From an uncultured Sulfitobacter sp. (GTDB taxonomy: Bacteria; Pseudomonadota; Alphaproteobacteria; Rhodobacterales; Rhodobacteraceae): a stretch of 64,000 nt of DNA. Positions 17,528 through 25,902 of the stretch are shown here, in pieces. The stretch lies in assembly GCF_947500075.1 (NCBI RefSeq), contig NZ_CANMQS010000006.1, forward strand, positions 225,660 through 289,659, written 5' to 3'. Position numbers and translations under genes: made by a program. Position 1 is the first letter of the stretch. Each line of letters begins with the position of its first letter. Under the pieces are notes generated by a model that was given only the letters and a program-made list of their open reading frames with translations, made no database searches and was not told where the DNA came from.

Positions 17528-18505
17528 ATGGCCCCCAACATGACCCAACACCGCCCCGGCACCGCAATTGCGCTCAAGCTGGCGGCGGTGTTTCTGTTCA
17601 TGGTGATGGCAGCGCTGATCAAAGCAGCCTCTGACGCCGTACCAGCAGGACAGGCAGTCTTCTTCCGGTCCCTGTTCGCGATGCCGATCATCATGCTCTG
17701 GCTCTGGCAACAAGGGCATCTGCACGATGGGCTGAAAGTGAACAACCTCTTCGGCCATGTCTGGCGCGGCCTCTTCGGCACGATGGCGATGGGTCTCACC
17801 TTCGCAGGCCTCGCCTTGCTGCCCCTGCCGGAAGTCACCGCCATCGGCTACGCCACACCGATGTTCACCGTCCTCTTCGCCGCCCTTTTTCTGGGCGAGC
17901 GGGTGCGCCTTTTCCGCCTGTCCGCAGTCGCCCTTGGCCTGATCGGTGTGATGATCGTCGTTGCCCCGCGCCTGTCCGTCGGCGCGGGCGGATACAGTCA
18001 GACCGCAACACTTGGCGCGCTTGCGGTCCTCGCTGCGTCGATCCTGCGCGCCATGGTGCAAATCCACGTCCGCCGCCTTGTCCAGACCGACAGCACGTCG
18101 GCCATCGTCTTCTACTTCTCTCTCACCGCCGTCTGCCTGTCCCTCCTGACTCTGCCCCTTGGCCTGATCTTCCCGATGAAAGGCCTCAGCTGGACCGCAC
18201 CCGGCATTGTCCCGCTTGCCCTGATCATCTGCGCGGGCCTCATTGGTGGCGTGGCACAGATCATGGTAACGTCGTCCTACCGCTTCGGCACCGCATCCAT
18301 GCTGGCGCCCTTCGACTATTCCTCGATGATTTTCGCCAGCGTCATCGGCTGGCTGGTCTTTTCAGAGGTGCCAACACCTGCCATCCTGCTGGGCGCGGCG
18401 CTTGTGATTGCGGGCGGCGTGCTGATCATCTGGCGGGAACGGCAGCTTGGCCTCGACCGCACCAAATCCAAGGGCAAAGGCCCGCCCTCCGTCACCCCCG
18501 GCTAA
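17528..18505 (+). CDS. EamA/DMT family transporter
   Basis: A 325-aa membrane protein with about ten helices arranged as two EamA repeats (for example AGQAVFFRSLFAMPIIMLWLW in the first and RFGTASMLAPFDYSSMIF in the second). Members export or import metabolites such as amino acids or S-adenosylmethionine; the substrate is not readable here. A second possible ATG is at 17540. It lies 12 bases before cobO and may be cotranscribed with it. Confidence 0.88.
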   Translation: MAPNMTQHRPGTAIALKLAAVFLFMVMAALIKAASDAVPAGQAVFFRSLFAMPIIMLWLWQQGHLHDGLKVNNLFGHVWRGLFGTMAMGLTFAGLALLPLPEVTAIGYATPMFTVLFAALFLGERVRLFRLSAVALGLIGVMIVVAPRLSVGAGGYSQTATLGALAVLAASILRAMVQIHVRRLVQTDSTSAIVFYFSLTAVCLSLLTLPLGLIFPMKGLSWTAPGIVPLALIICAGLIGGVAQIMVTSSYRFGTASMLAPFDYSSMIFASVIGWLVFSEVPTPAILLGAALVIAGGVLIIWRERQLGLDRTKSKGKGPPSVTPG

Positions 18506-18516
18506 AGGACCCCGAC

Positions 18517-19116
18517 ATGACCGACGCCATACAACACAAAGAAAAGATGAAAAAACGCCAGTCAGAGCAGCGCGCCAAGGTGTCCGAACTGCGCGATCCC
18601 GACAAGGGGCTGGTGCTGATCCACACAGGGGCCGGCAAAGGCAAATCGTCCTCCGCCTTCGGCATGGTCGTGCGCGCCTTGGGGTGGAAACAAAAGGTCG
18701 GCGTGGTGCAGTTCATCAAGGGCAAATGGAAAACCGGCGAACGGCTGTTCTTTGACCGTCTGGGCGAAGTCACATGGCACACCATGGGCGAAGGTTTCAC
18801 CTGGGACACACAAGACAAGGACCGCGACATTGCCGCCGCCCAGGCCGCCTTTGCCAAGGGACGTGAGATGATGGAAAGCGGCGACTATGATCTGATCGTG
18901 CTGGATGAGATCAACATCGCGATGCGCTATGATTATCTGTCGGTCGAGGATGTCATCGCGGGTCTGGACGCCCGCGACGCCCGCACGGGCGTGGTGCTGA
19001 CGGGTCGCGACGCAAAACCGGGCCTGTGCGACTACGCCGATCTGGTCAGCGAAATCGTGGAGGTCAAACATCCCTTCAAGGCAGGCATCAAAGCCCAGCG
19101 AGGTGTGGACTACTGA
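18517..19116 (+). CDS. cobO: Cob(I)yrinic acid a,c-diamide adenosyltransferase
   Basis: A 199-aa CobO/BtuR-type corrinoid adenosyltransferase that attaches the 5 prime-deoxyadenosyl group of ATP to Co(I) corrinoids in cobalamin synthesis or salvage. The P-loop GAGKGKSSSAFG follows LVLIHT near residue 31, and VVQFIKGKW, LIVLDEINIAM and TGRDAKPGL are family motifs. The stop shares one base with the ATG of the SDR gene. No other cobalamin gene is in the window. Confidence 0.94.
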   Translation: MTDAIQHKEKMKKRQSEQRAKVSELRDPDKGLVLIHTGAGKGKSSSAFGMVVRALGWKQKVGVVQFIKGKWKTGERLFFDRLGEVTWHTMGEGFTWDTQDKDRDIAAAQAAFAKGREMMESGDYDLIVLDEINIAMRYDYLSVEDVIAGLDARDARTGVVLTGRDAKPGLCDYADLVSEIVEVKHPFKAGIKAQRGVDY

Positions 19117-19871
19117 TGGCAGAGAAAGTCGCCCTGATCACCGGTGCCGCCCGCGGCATCGGCCTTGCCACCGCCAAGACACTGCTGGCCGAAGGCTGGC
19201 TGGTGGCACTGCTGGACCGCGACGGCGATGAATTGACCAAAGCCACGGCGGACCTCGGCCAGGCTGCAAGCGGCTTTGTCTATGACGTGTCAGACCCCGA
19301 CGCCGTGACCGCAGCCCTCCCCGACATCCTGAACCGCTTCGGCCGCCTCGACGCGCTGATCAACAACGCCGGCGTCGCGGACTTCGGCCCTATTGAGGAA
19401 ACCGATTTCACCCGCTGGCGCCGCGTGATGGCGACCAACCTTGATGGCGTGTTCCTGATGTCCCAGGCCGCCATTCCCGCGCTGCGCGAAACCAAAGGCG
19501 CCCTCGTCAACATCGCCTCCATCTCCGGCCTGCGCGCGTCAACCCTTCGGGTCGCCTACGGCACCTCCAAAGCTGCCGTGATCCAGCTGACGAAACAACA
19601 AGCCGCCGAACTGGGGGAGTACGGCATCCGCGCCAATTGCGTCTGTCCCGGCCCCGTGCGCACGAAATTGGCGATGGCCGTGCATACGCAGGACATCATC
19701 GACGCCTACCACGACGCGATCCCGCTGAACCGATACGGGTCAGAGCAGGAGATTGCCGAGGTGATCGCGTTCCTGTGCAGTGACAAAGCCAGCTACGTCA
19801 CCGGGCAGGTGATCGCATCCGATGGTGGGTTTGAGAGTACGGGCGTGGGGCTGCCTGCGTTGCGAAAGTAG
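19116..19871 (+). CDS. SDR family oxidoreductase
   Basis: A 251-aa classical short-chain dehydrogenase. The Rossmann motif is TGAARGIG, NNAG is present, the catalytic serine is in NIASISG, and the YxxxK pair is YGTSK. The product most resembles 3-oxoacyl-ACP-reductase-like or polyol dehydrogenases, with the substrate undefined. The ATG overlaps the cobO stop, which decides the start and couples translation, although no functional link to cobalamin is obvious. Confidence 0.92.
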   Translation: MAEKVALITGAARGIGLATAKTLLAEGWLVALLDRDGDELTKATADLGQAASGFVYDVSDPDAVTAALPDILNRFGRLDALINNAGVADFGPIEETDFTRWRRVMATNLDGVFLMSQAAIPALRETKGALVNIASISGLRASTLRVAYGTSKAAVIQLTKQQAAELGEYGIRANCVCPGPVRTKLAMAVHTQDIIDAYHDAIPLNRYGSEQEIAEVIAFLCSDKASYVTGQVIASDGGFESTGVGLPALRK

Positions 19872-19955
19872 CGCAGGAAAGACCAGTGAAACGCAATTTG
19901 TTGCGAGGCATTGTTTAGCTGTCCCAACATATCGTTGTGTTACATAGGCTTGGGC

Positions 19956-19984
19956 TGGACTCGTTTTGTTCTGCTAGGTATAAA
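19956..19984 (+). promoter_or_regulatory. Promoter of the structured RNA / Cas2-like cassette
   Basis: TGGACT (19956-19961), a 17-base spacer and TATAAA (19979-19984) form a good sigma-70 promoter. The predicted start near 19991 falls at the foot of the first hairpin, so the transcript would begin with that stem. Confidence 0.55.
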
Positions 19985-19987
19985 AAC

Positions 19988-20091
19988 GGCGTTGGGGATT
20001 CACCCCAACGCCTAACCGCCGCATAACGACGATGTGCCTTCCGAGCACGCTCTAGGAATCTCATGATCGTGTAGCATCGTCAAGGTTAGGC
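19988..20091 (+). ncRNA. Candidate structured RNA leader of the Cas2-like gene
   Basis: A 10-bp hairpin GGCGTTGGGG/CCCCAACGCC (19988-20012) is followed by nested pairings: GCCTAACC (20010-20017) with GGTTAGGC (20084-20091), GACGATG (20028-20034) with CATCGTC (20075-20081), and GCACG (20045-20049) with CGTGT (20068-20072, one wobble). The 8-bp helix overlaps three bases of the first hairpin, so the two folds compete. It does not match a riboswitch class I know. On the minus strand the first hairpin is followed by GTTTTTAT and could act as a terminator. Confidence 0.5.
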
Positions 20092-20124
20092 TTCTCAAAC
20101 GGCTAAAGCCGGAAAGACTATCCT

Positions 20125-20394
20125 ATGGCAAATTTCATTGTCACATACGATCTTCACAAATTAGGTCAGAACTATAGCGACCTTATCGCACTCATAAAGA
20201 GCTACAGCTCATGGTGCCACCTTCAAGGGTCAGTCTGGATCATCGGGACGACGCAAAGTTCAGCGGAGATCCGAGATTATCTTGCTACTTCCCTAGATAG
20301 TAACGATTCCATTTTTGTCGCTGGACTTACTGGTGAAGCAGCGTGGCGTGGGTTGACCGACAGGCAAAGCGCCTGGATTAAGAAAGCTGCATAA
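20125..20394 (+). CDS. Small Cas2/VapD-fold protein (SinR-like family)
   Basis: An 89-aa protein beginning MANFIVTYDLHK, with an aspartate (residue 9) at the end of the first strand as in Cas2 and VapD ferredoxin-like nucleases, then LQGSVWIIG and SNDSIFVAGLTGEAAWRG. Databases often name such proteins SinR-like; this is not the Bacillus SinR repressor. The gene is visibly richer in A+T than its neighbours and has its own promoter, structured leader and terminator, so it looks acquired. There is no cas1 or CRISPR array in the window, so a role in adaptation is unlikely. RNase or toxin activity is only a possibility. Confidence 0.7.
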   Translation: MANFIVTYDLHKLGQNYSDLIALIKSYSSWCHLQGSVWIIGTTQSSAEIRDYLATSLDSNDSIFVAGLTGEAAWRGLTDRQSAWIKKAA

Positions 20395-20400
20395 AGTCGT

Positions 20401-20436
20401 GCTGGCCCAGTGCAACCACTGGGCCAGCAAGACATT
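20401..20436 (+). terminator. Terminator of the Cas2-like gene
   Basis: A perfect 12-bp stem GCTGGCCCAGTG/CACTGGGCCAGC with a CAAC loop (20401-20428) is followed after six bases by a run of T. It separates the cassette from the convergent ilvE gene. Confidence 0.75.
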
Positions 20437-20444
20437 TTTGAAAC

Positions 20445-21314
20445 CTAGACCCGCACCAACTTCTCATAACTCTCCGACACATCCCGTGTCAGAGCGCCGA
20501 CCTCGAAGTTGTAGTCCCCGATCTCACCCACCGGCGTGACCTCTGCCGCCGTGCCTGTCAGCCAGCACTGCTCGAACCCTTCCAGCTCTTCCGGCATGAT
20601 CACCCGCTCATGCACGGTGATGCCCTTGTCCTTGAGCATCCCAATCACCGTCTGCCGGGTGATCCCGTTCAGGAAAGCATCTGCCGCAGGTGTATGCACC
20701 TCGCCATCCTTCACGAAGAAGATATTCGCACCCGTCGCCTCCGCCACATAACCGCGATAGTCGAACATCATCGCGTCAGAACAGCCTTTGGCCTCCGCTG
20801 CATGCTTTGACATCGTCGCAATCATATACAAACCAGCCGCCTTCGCCTGTGACGGTGCGGTCTCGGGCGAGGGGCGTTTCCACTTCGCGATGTCGAGCTT
20901 GGCACCCTTCATCTTGGCATCGCCATAATAATTGCCCCATTCCCACACAGCGACCGCCATATGTACCGGGTTGCGGGCCGATGCCACGCCCATGTCTTCG
21001 CCCGCACCACGCCACGCGACGGCACGCACATAAGCATCTGTCAGGCCATTGGCCTTCAACGCAGCCTCTTTCGCCGCTTCGATTTCATCGACGGAATAGG
21101 GAATGTCGAAATCAATCAGCTTGCCCGATTGGATCAACCGCTCCGAATGCTCCCGGCTCTTGAAGATCTTGCCGGAGTAACACCGCTCCCCTTCAAACAC
21201 CGAAGACGCATAATGCATCGCATGGGTCAGGATATGCACATTGGCATCCCGCCAGTCGATCAATTTACCATCCATCCAGATGGAACCGTCCCGATCATGA
21301 TACCCAGCTGACAT
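20445..21314 (-). CDS. ilvE: Branched-chain amino acid aminotransferase
   Basis: A 289-aa fold-type IV PLP aminotransferase that makes valine, leucine and isoleucine from their 2-oxo acids. Family motifs are HAMHYASSVFEGER, YVRAVAWRG, YVAEATGANIFF and the PLP phosphate region GITRQTVIG. GAGGGAG lies about 7 bases before the ATG at 21314; longer readings up to 21497 have no ribosome site and no homology. It is divergent from the MarR/PetR pair and followed by the cassette terminator. Confidence 0.95.
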   Translation of the reverse strand: MSAGYHDRDGSIWMDGKLIDWRDANVHILTHAMHYASSVFEGERCYSGKIFKSREHSERLIQSGKLIDFDIPYSVDEIEAAKEAALKANGLTDAYVRAVAWRGAGEDMGVASARNPVHMAVAVWEWGNYYGDAKMKGAKLDIAKWKRPSPETAPSQAKAAGLYMIATMSKHAAEAKGCSDAMMFDYRGYVAEATGANIFFVKDGEVHTPAADAFLNGITRQTVIGMLKDKGITVHERVIMPEELEGFEQCWLTGTAAEVTPVGEIGDYNFEVGALTRDVSESYEKLVRV

Positions 21315-21477
21315 CCGTCTCTCCCTCAAATCCAAGGTCATTTTTTCGAAAGTTGCGCAAAATAGGCCCGATACGGACATATCCTGTCGCCAAAGCTGCG
21401 ATTCACTAGCCTTTCGCTCTTGGAGTGTCAACAAGGCTGACGTATTGTAACCGTCACCAAACACAATGGGGACCACC

Positions 21478-21990
21478 ATGGCAGACGGCCGCAGCACTTC
21501 CTCCGTATCAGGCGAGAGCCTGCTGTTTCTGACCGATGAACAGTTGCGGCAGGGGATCGAAGCGATGTTCTTTGCCTATCGCGGGTTCACGGCCGATCCG
21601 GACCGCATTCTTGATGACATGGCCTATGGCCGCGCCCACCACCGCGCGATCCATTTCATCAACCGCGCACCCGGCACCACGGTGAACAACCTGCTGGCCA
21701 TCCTTGGTGTCACCAAACAATCGCTCAACCGCGTTTTGCGCACTTTGATCGCCGATGGGCTGGTCGAAAGCCGCGTGGGCCGAAACGACAAACGCGAGCG
21801 CCACCTGCACCTGACCGATGCCGGCAAAGCGCTTGAACAAACCCTGTCAGACGCCCAGCGGACGCGCATGCGCGCGGCCTACCGCACCGCGGGCCCCGAA
21901 GCCGTCTCAGGCTTCCGCACGGTCCTCGAAGCGATGATGGACCAGGAGATGCGCACCAGCTACATTCGCCTGAAGGAGACAGGCGCATGA
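21478..21990 (+). CDS. petP: MarR family regulator, PetP-like
   Basis: A 170-aa winged-helix regulator (VNNLLAILGVTKQSLNRVLRT is the recognition region, followed by a wing with GRNDKRERHLHLTDAG). It overlaps the response-regulator gene by ATGA, the arrangement of petP-petR in Rhodobacter capsulatus, where the pair sits next to petABC and is needed for cytochrome bc1. GGGGA lies 6 bases before the ATG at 21478; an ATG at 21466 has no ribosome site. The PetP name is inferred from the pairing and likeness. Confidence 0.72.
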   Translation: MADGRSTSSVSGESLLFLTDEQLRQGIEAMFFAYRGFTADPDRILDDMAYGRAHHRAIHFINRAPGTTVNNLLAILGVTKQSLNRVLRTLIADGLVESRVGRNDKRERHLHLTDAGKALEQTLSDAQRTRMRAAYRTAGPEAVSGFRTVLEAMMDQEMRTSYIRLKETGA

Positions 21991-22688
21991 GTGATATGGA
22001 AGCCCACCTGCTGATTGTCGATGATGATGAACGTATCCGGACCCTGTTGCAGAAGTTCCTGATGCGCAACGGCTTTCTGGTGACCGCCGCCCGCGATGCA
22101 GCCCATGCGCGGCGCATTCTGTCCGGGCTGGATTTCGACCTCATCGTGCTGGACGTGATGATGCCGGGCGAAGATGGCCTCGCCCTGACCCGCGCACTGC
22201 GCGAAACCATGCAAACGCCAATCCTGCTGCTGACAGCCAATTCCGAAACCGAAGACCGGATCGAAGGGTTGGAAGCGGGAGCCGATGATTATCTGGCCAA
22301 GCCGTTTGAGCCAAAGGAACTGCTGTTGCGCATCAACGCGATCCTGCGGCGGGTGCCCGACACCAGCGCACAGGATGCCGCACCCAAAGTGCTGACACTG
22401 GGCACCATCCGCTATGACATGGACCGGGGGGAGATGTGGCAGGAGGACACGCTGGTCCGGCTGACCGCAACCGAAATCCAACTGATGAAAATCTTCTCCG
22501 CCCAACCCGGCGAAGCCCTCAGCCGCGCCAAACTGGTCGAAGAACTGGGCCGCGACCGGGGACAGGCGCAGGAACGCGCCGTCGATGTGCAAATCACCCG
22601 ATTGCGCCGCAAGATCGAGGACAACCCAAAACAACCCCGCTATCTGCAAACGGTACGGGGTGCGGGGTACATGTTGGCCCCGGACTAA
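21987..22688 (+). CDS. petR: OmpR-type response regulator, PetR-like
   Basis: A 233-aa response regulator. The receiver domain has the acidic pocket DDD near residues 12-14, the phospho-acceptor in LIVLDVMMPGEDG and the lysine in DYLAKPFEPKEL. The C-terminal winged helix contains LTATEIQLMKIFS and AVDVQITRLRRKIE. No partner histidine kinase is adjacent. The ATG overlaps the MarR stop, so the two are cotranscribed. In Rhodobacter PetR is needed for bc1 expression; petABC is 12 kb away here. Confidence 0.85.
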   Translation: MSDMEAHLLIVDDDERIRTLLQKFLMRNGFLVTAARDAAHARRILSGLDFDLIVLDVMMPGEDGLALTRALRETMQTPILLLTANSETEDRIEGLEAGADDYLAKPFEPKELLLRINAILRRVPDTSAQDAAPKVLTLGTIRYDMDRGEMWQEDTLVRLTATEIQLMKIFSAQPGEALSRAKLVEELGRDRGQAQERAVDVQITRLRRKIEDNPKQPRYLQTVRGAGYMLAPD

Positions 22689-22797
22689 GCCGCGCCGTAC
22701 CTGTCCGACCTATGCCACAAGCGCGCAAAAGCGCCTCTGGTGAAGGCAGCGCTTACCAATTAGTGTGGCGCCGATTGAGAGCGAAAAGGCACCTGAA

Positions 22798-23040
22798 ATG
22801 ACCGATACATCCGTGGATGAAATGAGCTTTGAAACCGCCATGGCAGAGCTTGAAAAGGTGCTGGGCCAGCTGGAGCGCGGCGACGTTGCGCTGGAAGAGA
22901 GCATTGCGCTCTATGAACGCGGTGCTGCCTTGAAGAAGCGCTGCGAAGCGAAGCTGAAAGAAGCCGAAGAAAAGGTCGCGGCCATCACGCTGGATGGCGA
23001 TGGCAACCCTACGGGCCTCAAACCGGTCGAGGGCGCGTAA
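22798..23040 (+). CDS. xseB: Exodeoxyribonuclease VII small subunit
   Basis: An 80-aa acidic helical protein with the XseB pattern SFETAMAELEKVLGQLERGD then LEESIALYERGAALKKRCE. It binds the large subunit XseA, which degrades single-stranded DNA; xseA is not in the window. The ATG at 22798 is chosen from the usual length and a weak AAGG site; a longer reading from 22765 is possible. Only one base separates it from ispA, the common xseB-ispA-dxs arrangement. Confidence 0.93.
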   Translation: MTDTSVDEMSFETAMAELEKVLGQLERGDVALEESIALYERGAALKKRCEAKLKEAEEKVAAITLDGDGNPTGLKPVEGA

Positions 23041-23041
23041 T

Positions 23042-23941
23042 ATGGACCTGATCCGCCACACGGGCTTGCTGGACCCGTTGCCGCTGGCCGACGCGATGGA
23101 GCGTGCTCAGGCAGGTATTACTGCCCGCTTCACCGAAGTCACCCCTGATCCGGACCGGCTGGGCAAGGCCATGGGTCACGCACTGATCGGTGGCAAGATG
23201 CTGCGCGGGTTCCTTGTGCTCGAATCCTGCCGCCTGCATGGGATTGATGCCGCATTGTCCGTTGATCCGGCACTCGCCATTGAATGTATGCACGCCTATT
23301 CGCTGGTGCATGACGATCTGCCCTGCATGGACGACGACGACATGCGCCGGGGCAGACCCACCGTGCACAAACAATGGGACGAAGCCACCGCCGTGCTGGC
23401 CGGCGACGCCCTGCAATCGCTGGCGTTTGAACTGATCTCCCACAGCAAGTTCGGCATGAAAGGCCAGATGCTGGTCAAGATGCTCGCCCGTCTCGGCGGC
23501 CGCTACGGCATGGTGCGCGGACAGATGCAGGACATCGCGGCAGAGACGATGACAACCCCGCTGACCCTGGGACAGATTTCAGAACTTCAGCGCAACAAGA
23601 CCGGCAAGCTGATCCTCTGGGCCTGCACTGCGGGTCCCATGCTTGCAGGTGACAGCCCCAAGGATCACCCGATGCAAACCTACGCGCAGGCCATCGGGCT
23701 GGCATTCCAGATCGCCGATGACATCCTTGACGTCGAAGGGGATGCAGCCACCGTGGGCAAAGCGACAGGCAAGGACGCCAATGCCGGCAAAGCCACCTTT
23801 GTCTCCCTGATGGGGCTGGATGAGGCCAAACGCCGCGCCGATGAACTGGTGCAATCTGCCTGCGATGCGCTCAGTGTCTACGGAGACGAAGCGGCCACCT
23901 TGCAGGAAGCCGCGCGTTTTATCGTGGACCGCAAAAGCTGA
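23042..23941 (+). CDS. ispA: Farnesyl diphosphate synthase (polyprenyl synthetase)
   Basis: A 299-aa trans-prenyltransferase that joins DMAPP and IPP to farnesyl diphosphate. The first aspartate-rich motif is DDLPCMDDDD and the second DDILD, with GGKMLRGFL near the start and KTGKL in the middle. The two residues between the first aspartates and the following DMRRG fit the FPP-type enzyme. It lies one base after xseB and 32 bases before dxs, giving a short isoprenoid operon. Confidence 0.94.
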   Translation: MDLIRHTGLLDPLPLADAMERAQAGITARFTEVTPDPDRLGKAMGHALIGGKMLRGFLVLESCRLHGIDAALSVDPALAIECMHAYSLVHDDLPCMDDDDMRRGRPTVHKQWDEATAVLAGDALQSLAFELISHSKFGMKGQMLVKMLARLGGRYGMVRGQMQDIAAETMTTPLTLGQISELQRNKTGKLILWACTAGPMLAGDSPKDHPMQTYAQAIGLAFQIADDILDVEGDAATVGKATGKDANAGKATFVSLMGLDEAKRRADELVQSACDALSVYGDEAATLQEAARFIVDRKS

Positions 23942-23973
23942 CCCCCAAAGGCTGACCTCAGACGAGACCTGAC

Positions 23974-25902
23974 ATGACCAACCGACCAAACACCCCGTTG
24001 CTGGATCAAGTGACGCGCCCTGCCGATATGAAAGGGCTGAGCGACGCCGAACTGACCCAACTCGCCCATGAAGTCCGGGCAGAGACGATTTCTGCCGTCT
24101 CTGAGACCGGGGGTCACCTTGGCGCGGGTCTGGGTGTCGTCGAGCTGACCGTTGCCCTGCACGCGGTTTTTGACACCCCGCGTGACAAGCTGATCTGGGA
24201 CGTGGGCCACCAATGTTACCCGCATAAAATCCTGACCGAACGCCGCGACCGCATCCGGACCCTGCGCCAGAAGGACGGGCTCAGTGGTTTCACCAAGCGC
24301 AGCGAATCCCCCTATGATCCTTTCGGCGCGGCGCATAGTTCCACCTCCATCTCTGCCGCCCTTGGCTTTGCCACGGCCCGCGATCTGGGCGGCGTGATCC
24401 CCGAAGGATCGGGCGACGCCATTGCTGTGATCGGGGACGGTGCGATGTCTGCCGGCATGGCCTATGAAGCGATGAACAACGCCGGTCACCTGGGCAAACG
24501 CCTGATCGTGATCCTGAATGACAACGAGATGTCCATCGCCCCTCCTGTTGGTGCGATGTCCAGCTACCTCAGCCGCCTTTATGCCGAAGAGCCGTTTCAG
24601 GAATTCAAAGCCGCCGCGAAAGGGGCAGTCAGCCTGCTGCCCGAACCCTTCCGCGAAGGGGCCAAGCGCGCCAAGGATATGCTCAAAGGCATGGCTGTTG
24701 GCGGCACCCTGTTCGAACAACTCGGCTTTTCCTACCTCGGCCCCATCGACGGCCACGACATGGACCAGTTGCTGCCCGTCCTGCGCACGGTCAAGGCCCG
24801 CGCCACAGGGCCGATCCTGATCCACGTGCTGACCAAAAAGGGCAAAGGATATGCCCCCGCCGAAGCCGCGCGCGACAAGGGCCATGGCGTATCGAAGTTC
24901 AACGTGGTGACAGGGGAGCAATCCAAAGCCCCTTCAAACGCGCCCAGCTACACTTCCGTCTTTGCCGACGCCCTGCTGGATCACGCCGCCAAGGACGACA
25001 AGATCTGCGCCATCACCGCCGCCATGCCTGACGGCACCGGGCTCAAGCTCTTTGCGGAACGCTACCCCTCCCGGTGCTTTGACGTCGGTATCGCCGAACA
25101 GCATGGCGTCACCTTCAGCGCAGGCCTCGCGGCAGGGGGCATGAAACCCTTCTGCGCCATCTATTCGACCTTCCTGCAACGGGGCTATGATCAGGTCGTG
25201 CACGACGTTGCGATCCAGCGCCTGCCCGTGCGTTTTGCCATCGACCGCGCGGGACTGGTGGGCGCGGACGGCGCGACCCACGCCGGTGCCTTTGATACGG
25301 CCTTCCTCGCCAACCTGCCGGGATTTGTGGTGATGGCCGCAGCGGATGAAGCCGAACTCAAACACATGGTCGCCACCGCCGTGGCCCATGACGACGGCCC
25401 CATAGCCTTCCGTTTCCCGCGTGGTTCCGGCACCGGCGTTGATCTGCCGGAAACCGGCTCACCGCTGGAGATTGGCAGAGGGCGTATCATCTCCAGAGGC
25501 AGTCGCGTGGCACTCCTGTCATTCGGCACCCGTCTTGAAGAAGTGGAAAAAGCCGCCGAAGCGCTCACGGCCAAGGGGATCACCCCCACCATCGCGGACG
25601 CACGCTTTGCCAAGCCGCTGGACCGTGACCTGATCCTCTCCCTCGCGGCCGATCACGAGGCGCTGATCACCGTTGAGGAAGGCGCCGTCGGCGGTTTTGG
25701 CAGCCATGTCGCACAGCTGCTGGCCGAGGAAGGCGTGTTTGACCACGGTCTGAAATTCCGCTCCATGGTGCTGCCGGACATCTTCATTGATCAGGCGTCG
25801 CCAGCGGACATGTATGCTGTCGCAGGGATGAACGCAGCACAGATCGAAGCGAAAGTGCTGGGCGTGCTCGGCGTTGCCAGCCTGAACGCGGAACGCGCCT
25901 GA
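23974..25902 (+). CDS. dxs: 1-deoxy-D-xylulose-5-phosphate synthase
   Basis: A 642-aa thiamine-diphosphate enzyme that condenses pyruvate and glyceraldehyde 3-phosphate, the entry step of the MEP isoprenoid pathway. The ThDP-binding [18 protein letters not shown] motif, the histidine region [14 protein letters not shown], the catalytic glutamate in GIAEQHGVT and the C-terminal transketolase domain are all complete. It is the last gene of xseB-ispA-dxs, supplying precursor for IspA. Its stop directly abuts the stop of the convergent ion channel gene, with no room for a terminator. Confidence 0.97.
   Translation: MTNRPNTPLLDQVTRPADMKGLSDAELTQLAHEVRAETISAVSETGGHLGAGLGVVELTVALHAVFDTPRDKLIWDVGHQCYPHKILTERRDRIRTLRQKDGLSGFTKRSESPYDPFGAAHSSTSISAALGFATARDLGGVIPEGSGDAIAVIGDGAMSAGMAYEAMNNAGHLGKRLIVILNDNEMSIAPPVGAMSSYLSRLYAEEPFQEFKAAAKGAVSLLPEPFREGAKRAKDMLKGMAVGGTLFEQLGFSYLGPIDGHDMDQLLPVLRTVKARATGPILIHVLTKKGKGYAPAEAARDKGHGVSKFNVVTGEQSKAPSNAPSYTSVFADALLDHAAKDDKICAITAAMPDGTGLKLFAERYPSRCFDVGIAEQHGVTFSAGLAAGGMKPFCAIYSTFLQRGYDQVVHDVAIQRLPVRFAIDRAGLVGADGATHAGAFDTAFLANLPGFVVMAAADEAELKHMVATAVAHDDGPIAFRFPRGSGTGVDLPETGSPLEIGRGRIISRGSRVALLSFGTRLEEVEKAAEALTAKGITPTIADARFAKPLDRDLILSLAADHEALITVEEGAVGGFGSHVAQLLAEEGVFDHGLKFRSMVLPDIFIDQASPADMYAVAGMNAAQIEAKVLGVLGVASLNAERA

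Noticed and set aside
19988..20012. Strong hairpin as terminator of the cobO-SDR operon
   Set aside because: On the plus strand it is not followed by a T-run; T-run is only on the minus strand. It fits better as the start of the cassette transcript, although a minus-strand terminator role is not excluded.
20125..20394. Cas2-like gene as evidence for a CRISPR locus
   Set aside because: No repeats with regular spacers and no cas1 or other cas genes are found in the window.
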